Shown here: positions 8,342 through 14,883 of the stretch, piece after piece
How positions within the stretch are numbered: position 1 is the first letter of the stretch
Layout: every line of letters starts with the position of its first letter
NCBI GenBank assembly: GCA_900543885.1
Contig: UQTA01000047.1
Coordinates: 1-21,428, forward strand
Direction of reading: 5' to 3'
Source of the DNA: an uncultured Clostridium sp.
GTDB lineage: Bacteria; Bacillota; Clostridia; Lachnospirales; Lachnospiraceae
DNA: 21,428 bases
Translations under genes and position numbers: made by a program
The notes under the pieces: model-generated
What the model saw: the letters and a program-made list of their open reading frames with translations, nothing else
Told to the model about the DNA's origin: nothing
Database searches by the model: none

Positions 8342-8360
8342 AATGAGATCAAAAAAACAT

Positions 8361-8417
8361 AAAAAGATCCCGCTTCTGTGAGAAATATGAAAAATGTCTC
8401 CAGAAGCGGGATCTTTT
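8361..8417 (-). terminator. Bidirectional terminator between convergent nifJ and map
   Basis: A 17-18 bp inverted repeat (AAAAGATCCCGCTTCTG at 8362-8378 with its complement at 8401-8417) has an inner GAGA/TCTC extension. Read on the minus strand it ends in a T-run and continues into more T (complement of the A-run at 8351-8357), so it serves map. The T-run at 8414-8417 could also catch nifJ read-through. Confidence 0.88.
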
Positions 8418-8483
8418 GTGTGCTAGGAAATTCCGTTGGAATATCCTAAATAATAAAGAGAAAATGAGGGCGAAAATATCCGC

Positions 8484-9365
8484 TTACCAGGCCAGAATCT
8501 CATATCCATCATCGGTGATCAGTACCTGGATCTCCCACTGGGCGGAAGGCATGCCGTCATCTGTATATACGGTCCATTCGTTTTCTGCGTCAACGAAAAT
8601 ATCTGCTTTTCCCATATTGATCATAGGTTCAATGGTGAAGATCATACCAGGTGCCATAAGCATTTCTGTGCCCTTTCTGGAAACGAAGCTTACCCAGGGA
8701 TCTTCGTGAAATTCCAGGCCTACGCCGTGACCGCCGATCTCACGTACAACGGTATAGCCGTTAGCAGTTGCATAATCATGGATCGCCTGGCCCATATCAC
8801 CTAAATGACCCCATGGTTTAACCTGCTTTAAACCTTCCTCAATCGCCTGTTTGGTCACTTCCACCAGACGTTTTTTCTCTGGGGAAACTTCGCCGATACA
8901 GAACATTCTGGAAGAATCAGAAAAATATCCATTATAAATAGTAGAAACGTCTACATTGATAATATCTCCATCTTTTAAAATAACATTTGCAGAAGGGATG
9001 CCGTGGCATACCTGGTCATTAACAGAGGTGCACACGCTTTTTGGAAAACCTTCATAGTTTAATGGAGCCGGGATACCGCCTCTGTGGGTGGTCTGTTCAT
9101 AGACCCACAGATCGATCTGTTCTGTGGAGATACCTGCACGGATATGTTCTGCCACATAGTCCAGGACAGCCACATTGATCTTTGCGCTTTCACGGATGCC
9201 TGCAATCTGCTCCGGATTTTTGATCATGGCATGATTAGGTACTTTAGAGCCTTTACGGCGGTATTCTGACAGTTTTACGTCAAAATCCAGGTGGCAATCT
9301 TTATATTTATGGCCACTGCCGCACCAACAGGGGTCATTTCTTCCTATTTTCTGCACTTTCTGCAT
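8484..9365 (-). CDS. map: Type I methionine aminopeptidase with N-terminal SEC-C motif
   Basis: Removes the initiator Met from nascent cytoplasmic proteins. The start at 9365 is supported by AGGAGG (complement of 9371-9376) 5 bases away and gives 293 residues; in-frame starts at 9392 and 9428 lie in the leader hairpin or at the promoter. Residues 8-25 form a SEC-C zinc-binding motif (GRNDPCWCGSGHKYKDCH; Cys13, Cys15, Cys24, His25), which in this family may help ribosome association. The pita-bread catalytic domain follows with the five metal ligands Asp139, Asp150, His213, Glu246 and Glu278; the 11-residue Asp-Asp spacing equals that of E. coli MAP. The His usually following the last Glu region is replaced (WEIQ). 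The gene is convergent with nifJ and appears monocistronic. Confidence 0.96.
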   Translation of the reverse strand: MQKVQKIGRNDPCWCGSGHKYKDCHLDFDVKLSEYRRKGSKVPNHAMIKNPEQIAGIRESAKINVAVLDYVAEHIRAGISTEQIDLWVYEQTTHRGGIPAPLNYEGFPKSVCTSVNDQVCHGIPSANVILKDGDIINVDVSTIYNGYFSDSSRMFCIGEVSPEKKRLVEVTKQAIEEGLKQVKPWGHLGDMGQAIHDYATANGYTVVREIGGHGVGLEFHEDPWVSFVSRKGTEMLMAPGMIFTIEPMINMGKADIFVDAENEWTVYTDDGMPSAQWEIQVLITDDGYEILAW

Positions 9366-9385
9366 ATTGTCCTCCTTCTGGTCTT

Positions 9386-9420
9386 CCGGCATATAAAGCA
9401 GGTTTGAAACCTGTGGCCGG
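9386..9420 (-). promoter_or_regulatory. Stem-loop in the map leader
   Basis: CCGGC (9386-9390) pairs with GCCGG (9416-9420), enclosing a near-perfect palindrome CAGGTTT-G-AAACCTG (9399-9413). On the minus strand it lies between the predicted start of transcription (about 9431) and the map ribosome site at 9371-9376. Its role is unknown; it may affect mRNA stability or translation. Confidence 0.5.
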
Positions 9421-9437
9421 AAAAACACTGCTTATTC

Positions 9438-9446
9438 AGTATAACA
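9438..9446 (-). promoter_or_regulatory. Extended -10 promoter element for map
   Basis: On the minus strand the sequence reads TG-T-TATACT (the -10 box is the complement of 9438-9443, preceded by a TG dinucleotide). An extended -10 can compensate for the poor -35 region here. The predicted start is about 65 bases before the map ATG. Confidence 0.5.
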
Positions 9447-9491
9447 CAGCAGAAGGGGCAATTCCATAGCGGGATTGAGAATTATTCGTAA

Positions 9492-9509
9492 TAGCGTTAC
9501 AGTTCAGAC
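9492..9509 (-). repeat. Dispersed intergenic motif, copy 1 (minus strand)
   Basis: Reading minus, GTCTGAACTGTAACGCTA matches the consensus GGCTGAACTGTAAC found in gaps between 14.7 and 19.1 kb. It lies downstream of the Xre gene on that gene's strand. A diverged inverted partner (AACTGCAGTAAC, 9570-9581) overlaps the Xre stop codon. Confidence 0.5.
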
Positions 9510-9526
9510 TTGCGAAGATTTAGGGT

Positions 9527-9565
9527 CAAAAGCACGTTGAAAACTTGTTTTCATAAGTGCTTTTG
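9527..9565 (-). terminator. Inverted repeat after the Xre gene, possible terminator
   Basis: CAAAAGCAC (9527-9535) is the perfect complement of GTGCTTTTG (9557-9565), with an inner GAAAAC/GTTTTC pair. It starts 15 bases after the Xre stop on the minus strand. The U-tract is only the TTTTG inside the 3' arm, so termination may be inefficient. Confidence 0.5.
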
Positions 9566-9580
9566 TTCAAACTGCAGTAA

Positions 9581-9838
9581 CTAATCCTGGAACATAGGCC
9601 TGCGTTTGGAAGATACATCGTCCTTTAAGCGGTCAGGAGCCGGTGGAGAAAAGGAGAGAATGTCCTGGGGAGTACAATTCAGGATAATACACAGATCATT
9701 GATCGTACTGGTACTGATGGGAGAATTTTTCCTCAGTCGGTTGATAGTGGCACTTGATATGGAATAGTCGTGGATCAGGGAGTAGGTGGATTCACCGCTG
9801 TTTTTTAATGTCTCCCAGAATGGCTGATATGTGATCAT
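9581..9838 (-). CDS. Small Cro/C1 (Xre)-type HTH DNA-binding protein
   Basis: Encodes 85 residues, essentially a single helix-turn-helix domain. Residues about 6-64 fit the short HTH_26/YozG-like Xre class: LKNSGESTYSLIHDYSISSATINRLRKN contains the turn and recognition helix (about 27-38), followed by STSTINDLCIILNCTPQDIL, the typical fourth and fifth helices. The tail (65-85) is short, charged and probably disordered. There is no TPR or sensor domain, so it is unlikely to bind a peptide directly in the manner of RRNPP regulators. GGGGAA (complement of 9846-9851) lies 7 bases before the ATG. It is divergent from the small peptide gene at 10013, with about 175 bases between the two starts, making mutual or autoregulation plausible but unproven. 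Confidence 0.85.
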   Translation of the reverse strand: MITYQPFWETLKNSGESTYSLIHDYSISSATINRLRKNSPISTSTINDLCIILNCTPQDILSFSPPAPDRLKDDVSSKRRPMFQD

Positions 9839-9962
9839 AAGTAAGTTCCCCTTTTAGTTTTTGTTTTATTTAGTCCTCTATATAATAAACGTATGAAAAC
9901 AGGAAATTCCCCGCTGTGTGGGATAAAAAAGAAAATTTTGTAAAGTTTTAAACTCCCCTCTC

Positions 9963-9990
9963 TTGCGTTTTTGTAAAAGTTATGTATAAT
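9963..9990 (+). promoter_or_regulatory. Promoter of the 46-codon peptide gene
   Basis: TTGCGT (9963-9968) and a perfect TATAAT (9985-9990) are separated by 16 bases. Transcription would begin near 9997, just ahead of the ribosome site GGAGG (9999-10003), so the leader is very short. Confidence 0.7.
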
Positions 9991-10012
9991 GAGGAGTCGG
10001 AGGAAGAGTACC

Positions 10013-10153
10013 ATGAAATTAAGAAATGTTTTAGGTAGTTTTGCCTGGGTAGTCCTGGCGGCTGTGCTGATCCTTGTAAATGCAGCAGCAGCGAACGCAC
10101 AGGATAAAGCCACAGAGAATGAACAGACCGTTCAGGTCATGAATGTAAAATAA
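10013..10153 (+). CDS. Small secreted or membrane-anchored peptide (46 aa), unknown function
   Basis: A short gene not called by length-based gene finding. The ATG at 10013 has GGAGG (9999-10003) 9 bases upstream; the promoter lies directly before and an intrinsic terminator directly after, so it forms a complete transcription unit. The peptide has a basic start (MKLR), a hydrophobic stretch at residues about 7-23, then an Ala-rich segment AAAANAQ resembling a signal peptidase I site (cleavage after Ala29). A short hydrophilic tail follows (QDKATENEQTVQVMNVK). It could be a secreted peptide of about 17 residues, or a single-pass membrane peptide facing outward. It is divergent from the small Xre gene. 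I do not recognise the family; a toxin, signalling peptide or membrane-protein modulator are all possible. Confidence 0.7.
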   Translation: MKLRNVLGSFAWVVLAAVLILVNAAAANAQDKATENEQTVQVMNVK

Positions 10154-10175
10154 GAGACGGGAAATGACCGCCATT

Positions 10176-10199
10176 GAGTCGCATTGCGGCTCTTTTTTT
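10176..10199 (+). terminator. Intrinsic terminator of the peptide gene
   Basis: GAGTCGC (10176-10182) pairs with GCGGCTC (10186-10192) with one G-T wobble around an ATT loop, followed by seven T residues (10193-10199). It lies 23 bases after the peptide stop codon. Confidence 0.88.
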
Positions 10200-10392
10200 A
10201 TTTATTTAAAACCTGTACCAGTGCTGAAGGAACAGGATATTTGCATACCGCAACTTTTGCAATGATAACAACAAAATCCTACATGGATTTCGGGTGTAAA
10301 ATATAGTAGAATAAATTCCAGATAGTAATATATTAGTGTACAGGAACAAAAAGATTTTGGGAGTACATAAATCAAAACAGGAGGAGATCATT

Positions 10393-12012
10393 ATGCGTTT
10401 ATTAGACAGTGAACTGAAAAACAAAGAGCAGTGGGAGAAGGCTGAGATCAAACTTCCGCAGTTTGACCGTCAGGCTATGAAGGAAGCAACAAAGAAGACT
10501 CCACAGTGGGTACATTTTGGCGCAGGAAATATTTTCCGTGCATTCCCGGCTGCATTACAGCAGAAACTGTTAAATGAGGGAATTGAAAAGACAGGTATCA
10601 TTGTAGCAGAAGGTTATGACTATGAGATCATCAAGAAAGCATATCGTCCACAGGATGATCTGAGCCTTTTAGTTACCTTAAAGGCAAACGGAACCATTGA
10701 AAAGACCGTGATCGGAAGCCTTGCAGAATCACTGGCTGTAGATCGTCATGATGCAGAAGACTGGAGCCGTTTAAAAGAGATCTTCGCAAGTGATACTCTT
10801 CAGATGGTAAGTTTCACCATTACAGAAAAAGGCTACAGCATCACTTCTCCTGATGGCGCTTTCCGCGGGGATGTAAAAGCTGATTTTGAGGCAGGTCCTG
10901 AAAATGCAGACAGCTACATCGGTAAGCTGGCAGCTTTATGCTACTGGAGATATACTCAGGGCGCAGCGCCACTTGCACTGGTAAGCATGGATAACTGCTC
11001 ACACAACGGAGACAAGCTGTTTGCAGCTGTAGATGCTTATGCGAAGGCATGGACAGAGAATGGAAAGGAAGAAAAGGGCTTCTTAGAGTACATTGAGAAC
11101 CAGGCAAAGGTATCCTTCCCATGGAGCATGATCGATAAGATCACCCCACGTCCTGATGCAAGTGTAAAGAAGATGCTGGAAGATTGCGGCTTTACAGATA
11201 CAGAAAGCATCGTTACCAGCAAGAATACCTATGTAGCACCTTTTGTAAATGCAGAAGAAGCTCAGTATCTTGTGATCGAAAATGCATTTCCAAATGGCCG
11301 TCCGGCATTAGAGAATGCAGGTGTTATGTTCACATCCAGAGAGACAGTAGAAAAAGTAGAGCGTATGAAGGTGTGCACTTGCTTAAATCCTCTTCATACT
11401 GCACTGGCTGTATATGGCTGTCTGTTAGGATATACCAAGATCAGCGATGAGATGAAAGATGCAGATCTGGTTAAACTGGTTGAGATCATTGGTTATAAAG
11501 AGGGACTTCCTGTTGTTACAGATCCTGGTATCCTTTCTCCGAAGAAGTTTATTGATGAAGTACTGCAGATCCGTGTGCCAAATCCATTTATGCCTGATAC
11601 TCCACAGAGAATTGCCTGCGATACTTCTCAGAAGCTGTCTATCCGTTTTGGAGAGACTATCAAGGAATATCTGGCAAGTGATGAACTGGATGTAAAATCC
11701 TTAAAATTCATTCCAATGGTACAGGCGGGCTGGTGCCGTTACCTGTTAGGTGTAGATGATGAGCTGAATGCATTTACAGTAAGCCCGGATCCAATGTATG
11801 AAGAACTGGCTGGTAAACTGGCTGGTGTGAAGGTTGGAGAACCTTGTGATGTACATGGAGTATTAGCTCCAATCTTAAGCAATGCAAAGATCTTTGGCGT
11901 AGATTTATATGAGGCAGGTCTGGGAGAATATGTAGAGAGCATTTTCGCAGAGCTGATCGCTGGAAAGGGTGCTGTAAGAGAGACTTTAAAGAAGCACTTA
12001 GCTGAGGCGTAA
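10393..12012 (+). CDS. Mannitol dehydrogenase family oxidoreductase (likely fructuronate reductase, UxuB-like)
   Basis: NAD(P)-dependent polyol/uronate dehydrogenase of the long-chain mannitol dehydrogenase family, 539 residues, cytoplasmic. The ATG at 10393 is chosen because AGGAGG (10379-10384) lies 8 bases upstream; an in-frame GTG at 10336 would add 19 unlikely residues. The N-terminal Rossmann motif is WVHFGAGNIFRAF (GAGNIFR at 43-49). The central SMDNCSHNGDKL (about 198-209) is typical of the family. The putative catalytic segment KVCTCLNPLH has Lys326, Asn332 and His335. Family members include mannitol 2-dehydrogenase, fructuronate reductase (UxuB), tagaturonate reductase and arabinitol dehydrogenase; substrate cannot be read from sequence alone. 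Fructuronate or mannonate metabolism is my best guess. No uxuA, kinase or transporter is adjacent, and the gene has its own terminator, so it appears monocistronic. No convincing promoter was seen, though a palindrome TAATATATTA lies at 10326-10335. Confidence 0.88.
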   Translation: MRLLDSELKNKEQWEKAEIKLPQFDRQAMKEATKKTPQWVHFGAGNIFRAFPAALQQKLLNEGIEKTGIIVAEGYDYEIIKKAYRPQDDLSLLVTLKANGTIEKTVIGSLAESLAVDRHDAEDWSRLKEIFASDTLQMVSFTITEKGYSITSPDGAFRGDVKADFEAGPENADSYIGKLAALCYWRYTQGAAPLALVSMDNCSHNGDKLFAAVDAYAKAWTENGKEEKGFLEYIENQAKVSFPWSMIDKITPRPDASVKKMLEDCGFTDTESIVTSKNTYVAPFVNAEEAQYLVIENAFPNGRPALENAGVMFTSRETVEKVERMKVCTCLNPLHTALAVYGCLLGYTKISDEMKDADLVKLVEIIGYKEGLPVVTDPGILSPKKFIDEVLQIRVPNPFMPDTPQRIACDTSQKLSIRFGETIKEYLASDELDVKSLKFIPMVQAGWCRYLLGVDDELNAFTVSPDPMYEELAGKLAGVKVGEPCDVHGVLAPILSNAKIFGVDLYEAGLGEYVESIFAELIAGKGAVRETLKKHLAEA

Positions 12013-12057
12013 AATAAGAGGAAAGTGATTTTTTGACCGAAACATCATAATTTTAAG

Positions 12058-12091
12058 AAAAAGGCTGTGGCAGAAATGCCATGGCCTTTTT
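12058..12091 (+). terminator. Intrinsic terminator after the mannitol dehydrogenase family gene
   Basis: AAAAAGGC-TGTGGCA (12058-12072) pairs with TGCCATG-GCCTTTTT (12077-12091) through about 15 pairs, including two G-T wobbles, around a GAAA tetraloop. The A and T tracts make it potentially bidirectional. Confidence 0.9.
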
Positions 12092-12116
12092 GCGGCTTTT
12101 ATATTTTTTGGACATG

Positions 12117-12125
12117 TGCTATACT
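12117..12125 (+). promoter_or_regulatory. Extended -10 promoter for DUF1653-uvrC
   Basis: TG-C-TATACT (12117-12125) forms an extended -10 element; the -35 region (TTTTAT, 12097-12102) is weak. Transcription would start near 12132, giving a leader of about 94 bases that contains the folded element below. Confidence 0.55.
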
Positions 12126-12149
12126 AACAGGGAAACATATGTACGGGCA

Positions 12150-12199
12150 AGATTCCGTTAGTTTTAGCTGACTATGGAGCGCGTCAGCGCGGGGAATCT
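12150..12199 (+). promoter_or_regulatory. Structured leader RNA upstream of DUF1653-uvrC
   Basis: An outer stem AGATTCC (12150-12156) with GGAATCT (12193-12199) encloses a second stem GCTGAC (12167-12172) with GTCAGC (12183-12188). A competing hairpin, CGCG (12180-12183) with CGCG (12188-12191) around a 4-base loop, uses part of the same sequence, so two exclusive folds are possible. The ribosome site follows at 12213-12218. There is no T-run, so any control would act on translation, stability or protein binding rather than classical attenuation. I do not recognise an Rfam class. Confidence 0.5.
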
Positions 12200-12225
12200 G
12201 CGTATAGTATAGAAGGAGTGTAATT

Positions 12226-12813
12226 ATGAACAGGATTCCGCAGCCTGGAACTTTTTACAGGCATTTTAAAAATAAATTATATCAGGTCATTGCAGTGGCC
12301 ACCCATTCAGAAACCGGTGAAAAAATGGTAGTTTACCAGGCACTTTATGGGGATTACCAGGTGTATGTAAGACCTTTGGAAATGTTCATAAGCCCTGTGG
12401 ATAGGGAAAAATATCCGGATGTAGCTCAGCAGTACCGCTTCGAACAGGTATTTCCGGGGCAGATGACAGTATCCCGGCAAAATGAGATTCCATCAGCTGA
12501 CCCAAATGCCGGATTCTGGAAGATGGGTGAAGGCAGAAACGATCAGGCCGCCGCTGTGGGATATGATCAGGAACAGCAGGAAGAAACCATGGGCCATGAA
12601 TGGCTGGAACGTTTTTTAGATGCGGACCGACTGGAAGACCGGCTGGCTGTATTAAAGCATATGGAAGGTCATGTGACCCAGAAAGAATTAGACTGTATTT
12701 TCCTGTCTCTGGATCTGCAGCCGGAAACAGGAAAGACAAAAATAGAACAGATCATGGATCTGCGCCGTCACATACAGCTGCTGCGCCGCTATGACGGAGG
12801 AAGATTGAGGTAA
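12226..12813 (+). CDS. DUF1653 domain protein preceding uvrC
   Basis: Encodes 195 residues of unknown function. AAGGAG (12213-12218) lies 7 bases before the ATG. Residues about 6-58 (PGTFYRHFKNKLYQVIAVATHSETGEKMVVYQ...YVRPLEMF) match the DUF1653 pattern, a small beta-rich domain found as a short stand-alone protein in many bacteria. Residues about 59-120 are low in recognisable motifs. The C-terminal part (about 123-190) is helical and charged, including KHMEGHVTQKELDCIFLSLDL. No signal peptide or membrane segment is present, so it is cytoplasmic. It ends 3 bases before the uvrC start, and the uvrC ribosome site lies inside it, so the two are almost certainly co-transcribed. Whether it has any role in DNA repair is unknown. 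Confidence 0.85.
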   Translation: MNRIPQPGTFYRHFKNKLYQVIAVATHSETGEKMVVYQALYGDYQVYVRPLEMFISPVDREKYPDVAQQYRFEQVFPGQMTVSRQNEIPSADPNAGFWKMGEGRNDQAAAVGYDQEQQEETMGHEWLERFLDADRLEDRLAVLKHMEGHVTQKELDCIFLSLDLQPETGKTKIEQIMDLRRHIQLLRRYDGGRLR

Positions 12814-12816
12814 AAC

Positions 12817-14748
12817 ATGTTTTTTGATCTGGAAGAGGAATTAAAGAAACTGCCTGCAAGTCCCGGCGTCTATCTGATGCACAATCACAGAGATGAGATC
12901 ATTTATGTGGGAAAAGCCATCAGCCTGAAGAATCGTGTACGCCAGTATTTTCAGAGCAGCCGCAATAAAACCGCCAAGATCCAGCAGATGGTATCCCATA
13001 TTGCATGGTTTGAATATATCCTGACAGACTCTGAACTGGAGGCTCTGGTCTTAGAGTGCAATCTGATCAAGGAGCACCGCCCAAGATATAATACCATGTT
13101 AAAGGATGATAAGACCTATCCTTATATCAAGGCGACTGTCTGGGAAGACTTTCCCAGGTTATTGTTTTCAAGGGATATGAAAAAAGACGGCAGGAGCCGT
13201 TATTTCGGCCCCTATACCAGTGCCGGTGCAGTAAAAGACAGCCTGGAACTGATCCATAAACTGTACCGCATCCGAACCTGCAGCCGCAGCCTTCCAAAGG
13301 ATACAGGAAAAGAACGGCCCTGTTTGAATTATCATATTCACCAGTGCGATGCTCCTTGTCAGGGCTACATTTCAAAAGAAGAGTATCAGAAGTCCTTTAA
13401 GGGGGCTATGGACTTTTTAGGCGGTCATTACGAGCCTTTGCTAAAATCACTGGAAGAAAAAATGTACGATGCTTCTGAAAAAATGGAATTTGAAAAGGCT
13501 ATAGAGTACCGGGAACTGTTAAATAGTGTGAAACAGATTGCCCAGAAGCAGAAGATCACCAGCAGCACAAAAGAAGACAGAGATATTGTTGCCATGGCAA
13601 GAGATATGGAAGATGTGGTAGTCCAGGTGTTTTTTATCCGGGAAGGAAAGATGATCGGAAGAGATCATTTCCACATTCAGGCGGGAATGGCAGAAAGCAG
13701 AGGGGAGATACTAGATGGCTTTGTAAAGCAATTTTATGCAGGTACTCCCTTTATCCCAAGGGAAGTATGGCTTCAGTATCCCATTGAAGAGGAAGAGATC
13801 ATCTGTCAGTGGCTGTCTCAGAAAAAGGGCCAGAAAGTAAAGATCGTTGTGCCGAAAAAGGGAGAAAAAGAGCGCATGATCGAACTGGCAGCCAGAAATG
13901 CTGACCTGATCCTGACTCAGGACCGGGAAAAGGTAAAACGGGAAGAACTGCGCACCATTGGCGCCATCAACCAGGTGGGCCAGTGGATCGGCATCGAAGG
14001 CATCCGGAGAGTGGAAGCTTACGATATTTCCAATACAAGCGGTGTGGAATCAGTTGGTTCCATGGTAGTCTATGAAGATGGAAAGCCAAAACGCAGTGAC
14101 TACCGCAAATTTAAGATCCGCACGGTTCAGGGACCAAACGATTACGCATCTATGGAAGAGGTGCTGACCCGCCGGTTTTCCCACGGAATACAGGAGAGCA
14201 GGGAACTTCGGGAAGAGGGAAAGGATATTTCCTATGGAAGTTTCACCCGTTTTCCGGATCTGATCATGATGGATGGCGGCAGAGGCCAGGTGAATATCGC
14301 TTTGGCAGTTCTTGCGCGTCTGGGACTTTCAATTCCTGTATGTGGTATGGTAAAGGATGACAATCACAGAACCAGAGGATTGTATTATAATAACGTAGAG
14401 ATCCCTATCGACCGTCACAGTGAAGGCTTTCGTCTGATCACCCGTATTCAGGATGAGGCCCACCGTTTTGCTATTGAATACCACAGGAGCTTGCGTGGAA
14501 AAGATCAGGTAAAATCGATTTTAGATGATATTGAAGGGATTGGACCAGCTAGAAGAAAGGCACTGATGCGTTATTTTAAGGACATTGACGCAATAAGAAA
14601 TGCTTCAGCAGAAGAGTTGGAGCAGGTGCCGCAGATGAACCGGAAAGCGGCAGAAGCGGTTTATCTGTTTTTTCATAAGCGAAAGACAAGCCAGGAAGCT
14701 GAGCTGCTGCAAAATACCCAAGGGGCTGAACTGTTACAAAATACATGA
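12817..14748 (+). CDS. uvrC: UvrABC excinuclease subunit C
   Basis: Makes the dual incisions flanking bulky DNA lesions in nucleotide excision repair with UvrA and UvrB. 643 residues; GAGG (12807-12810) lies 6 bases before the ATG. Domains in order: GIY-YIG nuclease at about 14-95 (GVY 17-19, YVGK 30-33, Arg40, probable catalytic Glu80); a Cys cluster Cys155, 169, 177, 181 with spacing close to the [4Fe-4S] cluster described in E. coli UvrC; a UVR helix pair at about 207-241 that contacts UvrB; an RNase H-like nuclease domain with Asp403 (YDISN), Asp486 (MMDGG) and His549 (DEAHRF); and tandem HhH motifs at about 567-620. The final 20 residues contain a tandem 9-residue duplication (AELLQNTQG then AELLQNT) outside the conserved core. 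It follows the DUF1653 gene; no terminator separates it from hprK. Confidence 0.98.
   Translation: MFFDLEEELKKLPASPGVYLMHNHRDEIIYVGKAISLKNRVRQYFQSSRNKTAKIQQMVSHIAWFEYILTDSELEALVLECNLIKEHRPRYNTMLKDDKTYPYIKATVWEDFPRLLFSRDMKKDGRSRYFGPYTSAGAVKDSLELIHKLYRIRTCSRSLPKDTGKERPCLNYHIHQCDAPCQGYISKEEYQKSFKGAMDFLGGHYEPLLKSLEEKMYDASEKMEFEKAIEYRELLNSVKQIAQKQKITSSTKEDRDIVAMARDMEDVVVQVFFIREGKMIGRDHFHIQAGMAESRGEILDGFVKQFYAGTPFIPREVWLQYPIEEEEIICQWLSQKKGQKVKIVVPKKGEKERMIELAARNADLILTQDREKVKREELRTIGAINQVGQWIGIEGIRRVEAYDISNTSGVESVGSMVVYEDGKPKRSDYRKFKIRTVQGPNDYASMEEVLTRRFSHGIQESRELREEGKDISYGSFTRFPDLIMMDGGRGQVNIALAVLARLGLSIPVCGMVKDDNHRTRGLYYNNVEIPIDRHSEGFRLITRIQDEAHRFAIEYHRSLRGKDQVKSILDDIEGIGPARRKALMRYFKDIDAIRNASAEELEQVPQMNRKAAEAVYLFFHKRKTSQEAELLQNTQGAELLQNT
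14697..14743 (+). repeat. Tandem copies of the dispersed motif at the 3' end of uvrC
   Basis: AGCTGAGCTGCTGCAAAATA (14697-14716) and GGCTGAACTGTTACAAAATA (14724-14743) are direct repeats offset by 27 bases. They encode the duplicated C-terminal tail of UvrC. The second copy closely matches the intergenic motif at 15821 and 19042. Confidence 0.7.
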
Positions 14749-14785
14749 CAATGAAAGTAAAATATGATAGTATAGGGATAAATAA

Positions 14786-14814
14786 TTGACATATATCGGA
14801 AAATGTTGGAAAAT
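14786..14814 (+). promoter_or_regulatory. Candidate promoter for hprK and downstream genes
   Basis: A perfect -35 box TTGACA (14786-14791) is followed after 17 bases by GAAAAT (14809-14814), a 4/6 match to the -10 consensus. Initiation would be about 60 bases before the hprK ATG. The weak -10 keeps the call tentative. Confidence 0.4.
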
Positions 14815-14818
14815 GCAA

Positions 14819-14854
14819 GGCTGAATTGTAACAAATCAAGCGTAACAAATCAAG
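14819..14854 (+). repeat. Dispersed intergenic motif, uvrC-hprK gap
   Basis: GGCTGAATTGTAACAAATCA begins at 14819, and the 13-base segment GTAACAAATCAAG (14828-14840) is repeated exactly at 14842-14854 with a 14-base period. It matches the motif at 15821-15840 with few differences. Confidence 0.65.
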
Positions 14855-14883
14855 CACATTAAGATCATAAGGGGGAAACCATT

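Noticed and set aside
8351..8420. The long inverted repeat between nifJ and map as a mobile-element end or attachment site
   Set aside because: Its position between convergent genes and the flanking A and T tracts are fully explained by a bidirectional terminator.
8416..8709. 97-codon plus-strand frame opposite map
   Set aside because: It is antisense to the conserved catalytic end of map and starts within the terminator region; no domain is visible.
9835..10113. 92-codon minus-strand frame opposite the small peptide gene
   Set aside because: It covers the promoter and leader of the plus-strand peptide gene and has no ribosome site. The plus-strand unit has a promoter, ribosome site and terminator.
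10326..10335. TAATATATTA as an operator for the mannitol dehydrogenase family gene
   Set aside because: A 10-base A/T palindrome is common by chance in this AT-rich leader, and no regulator or second site supports it.
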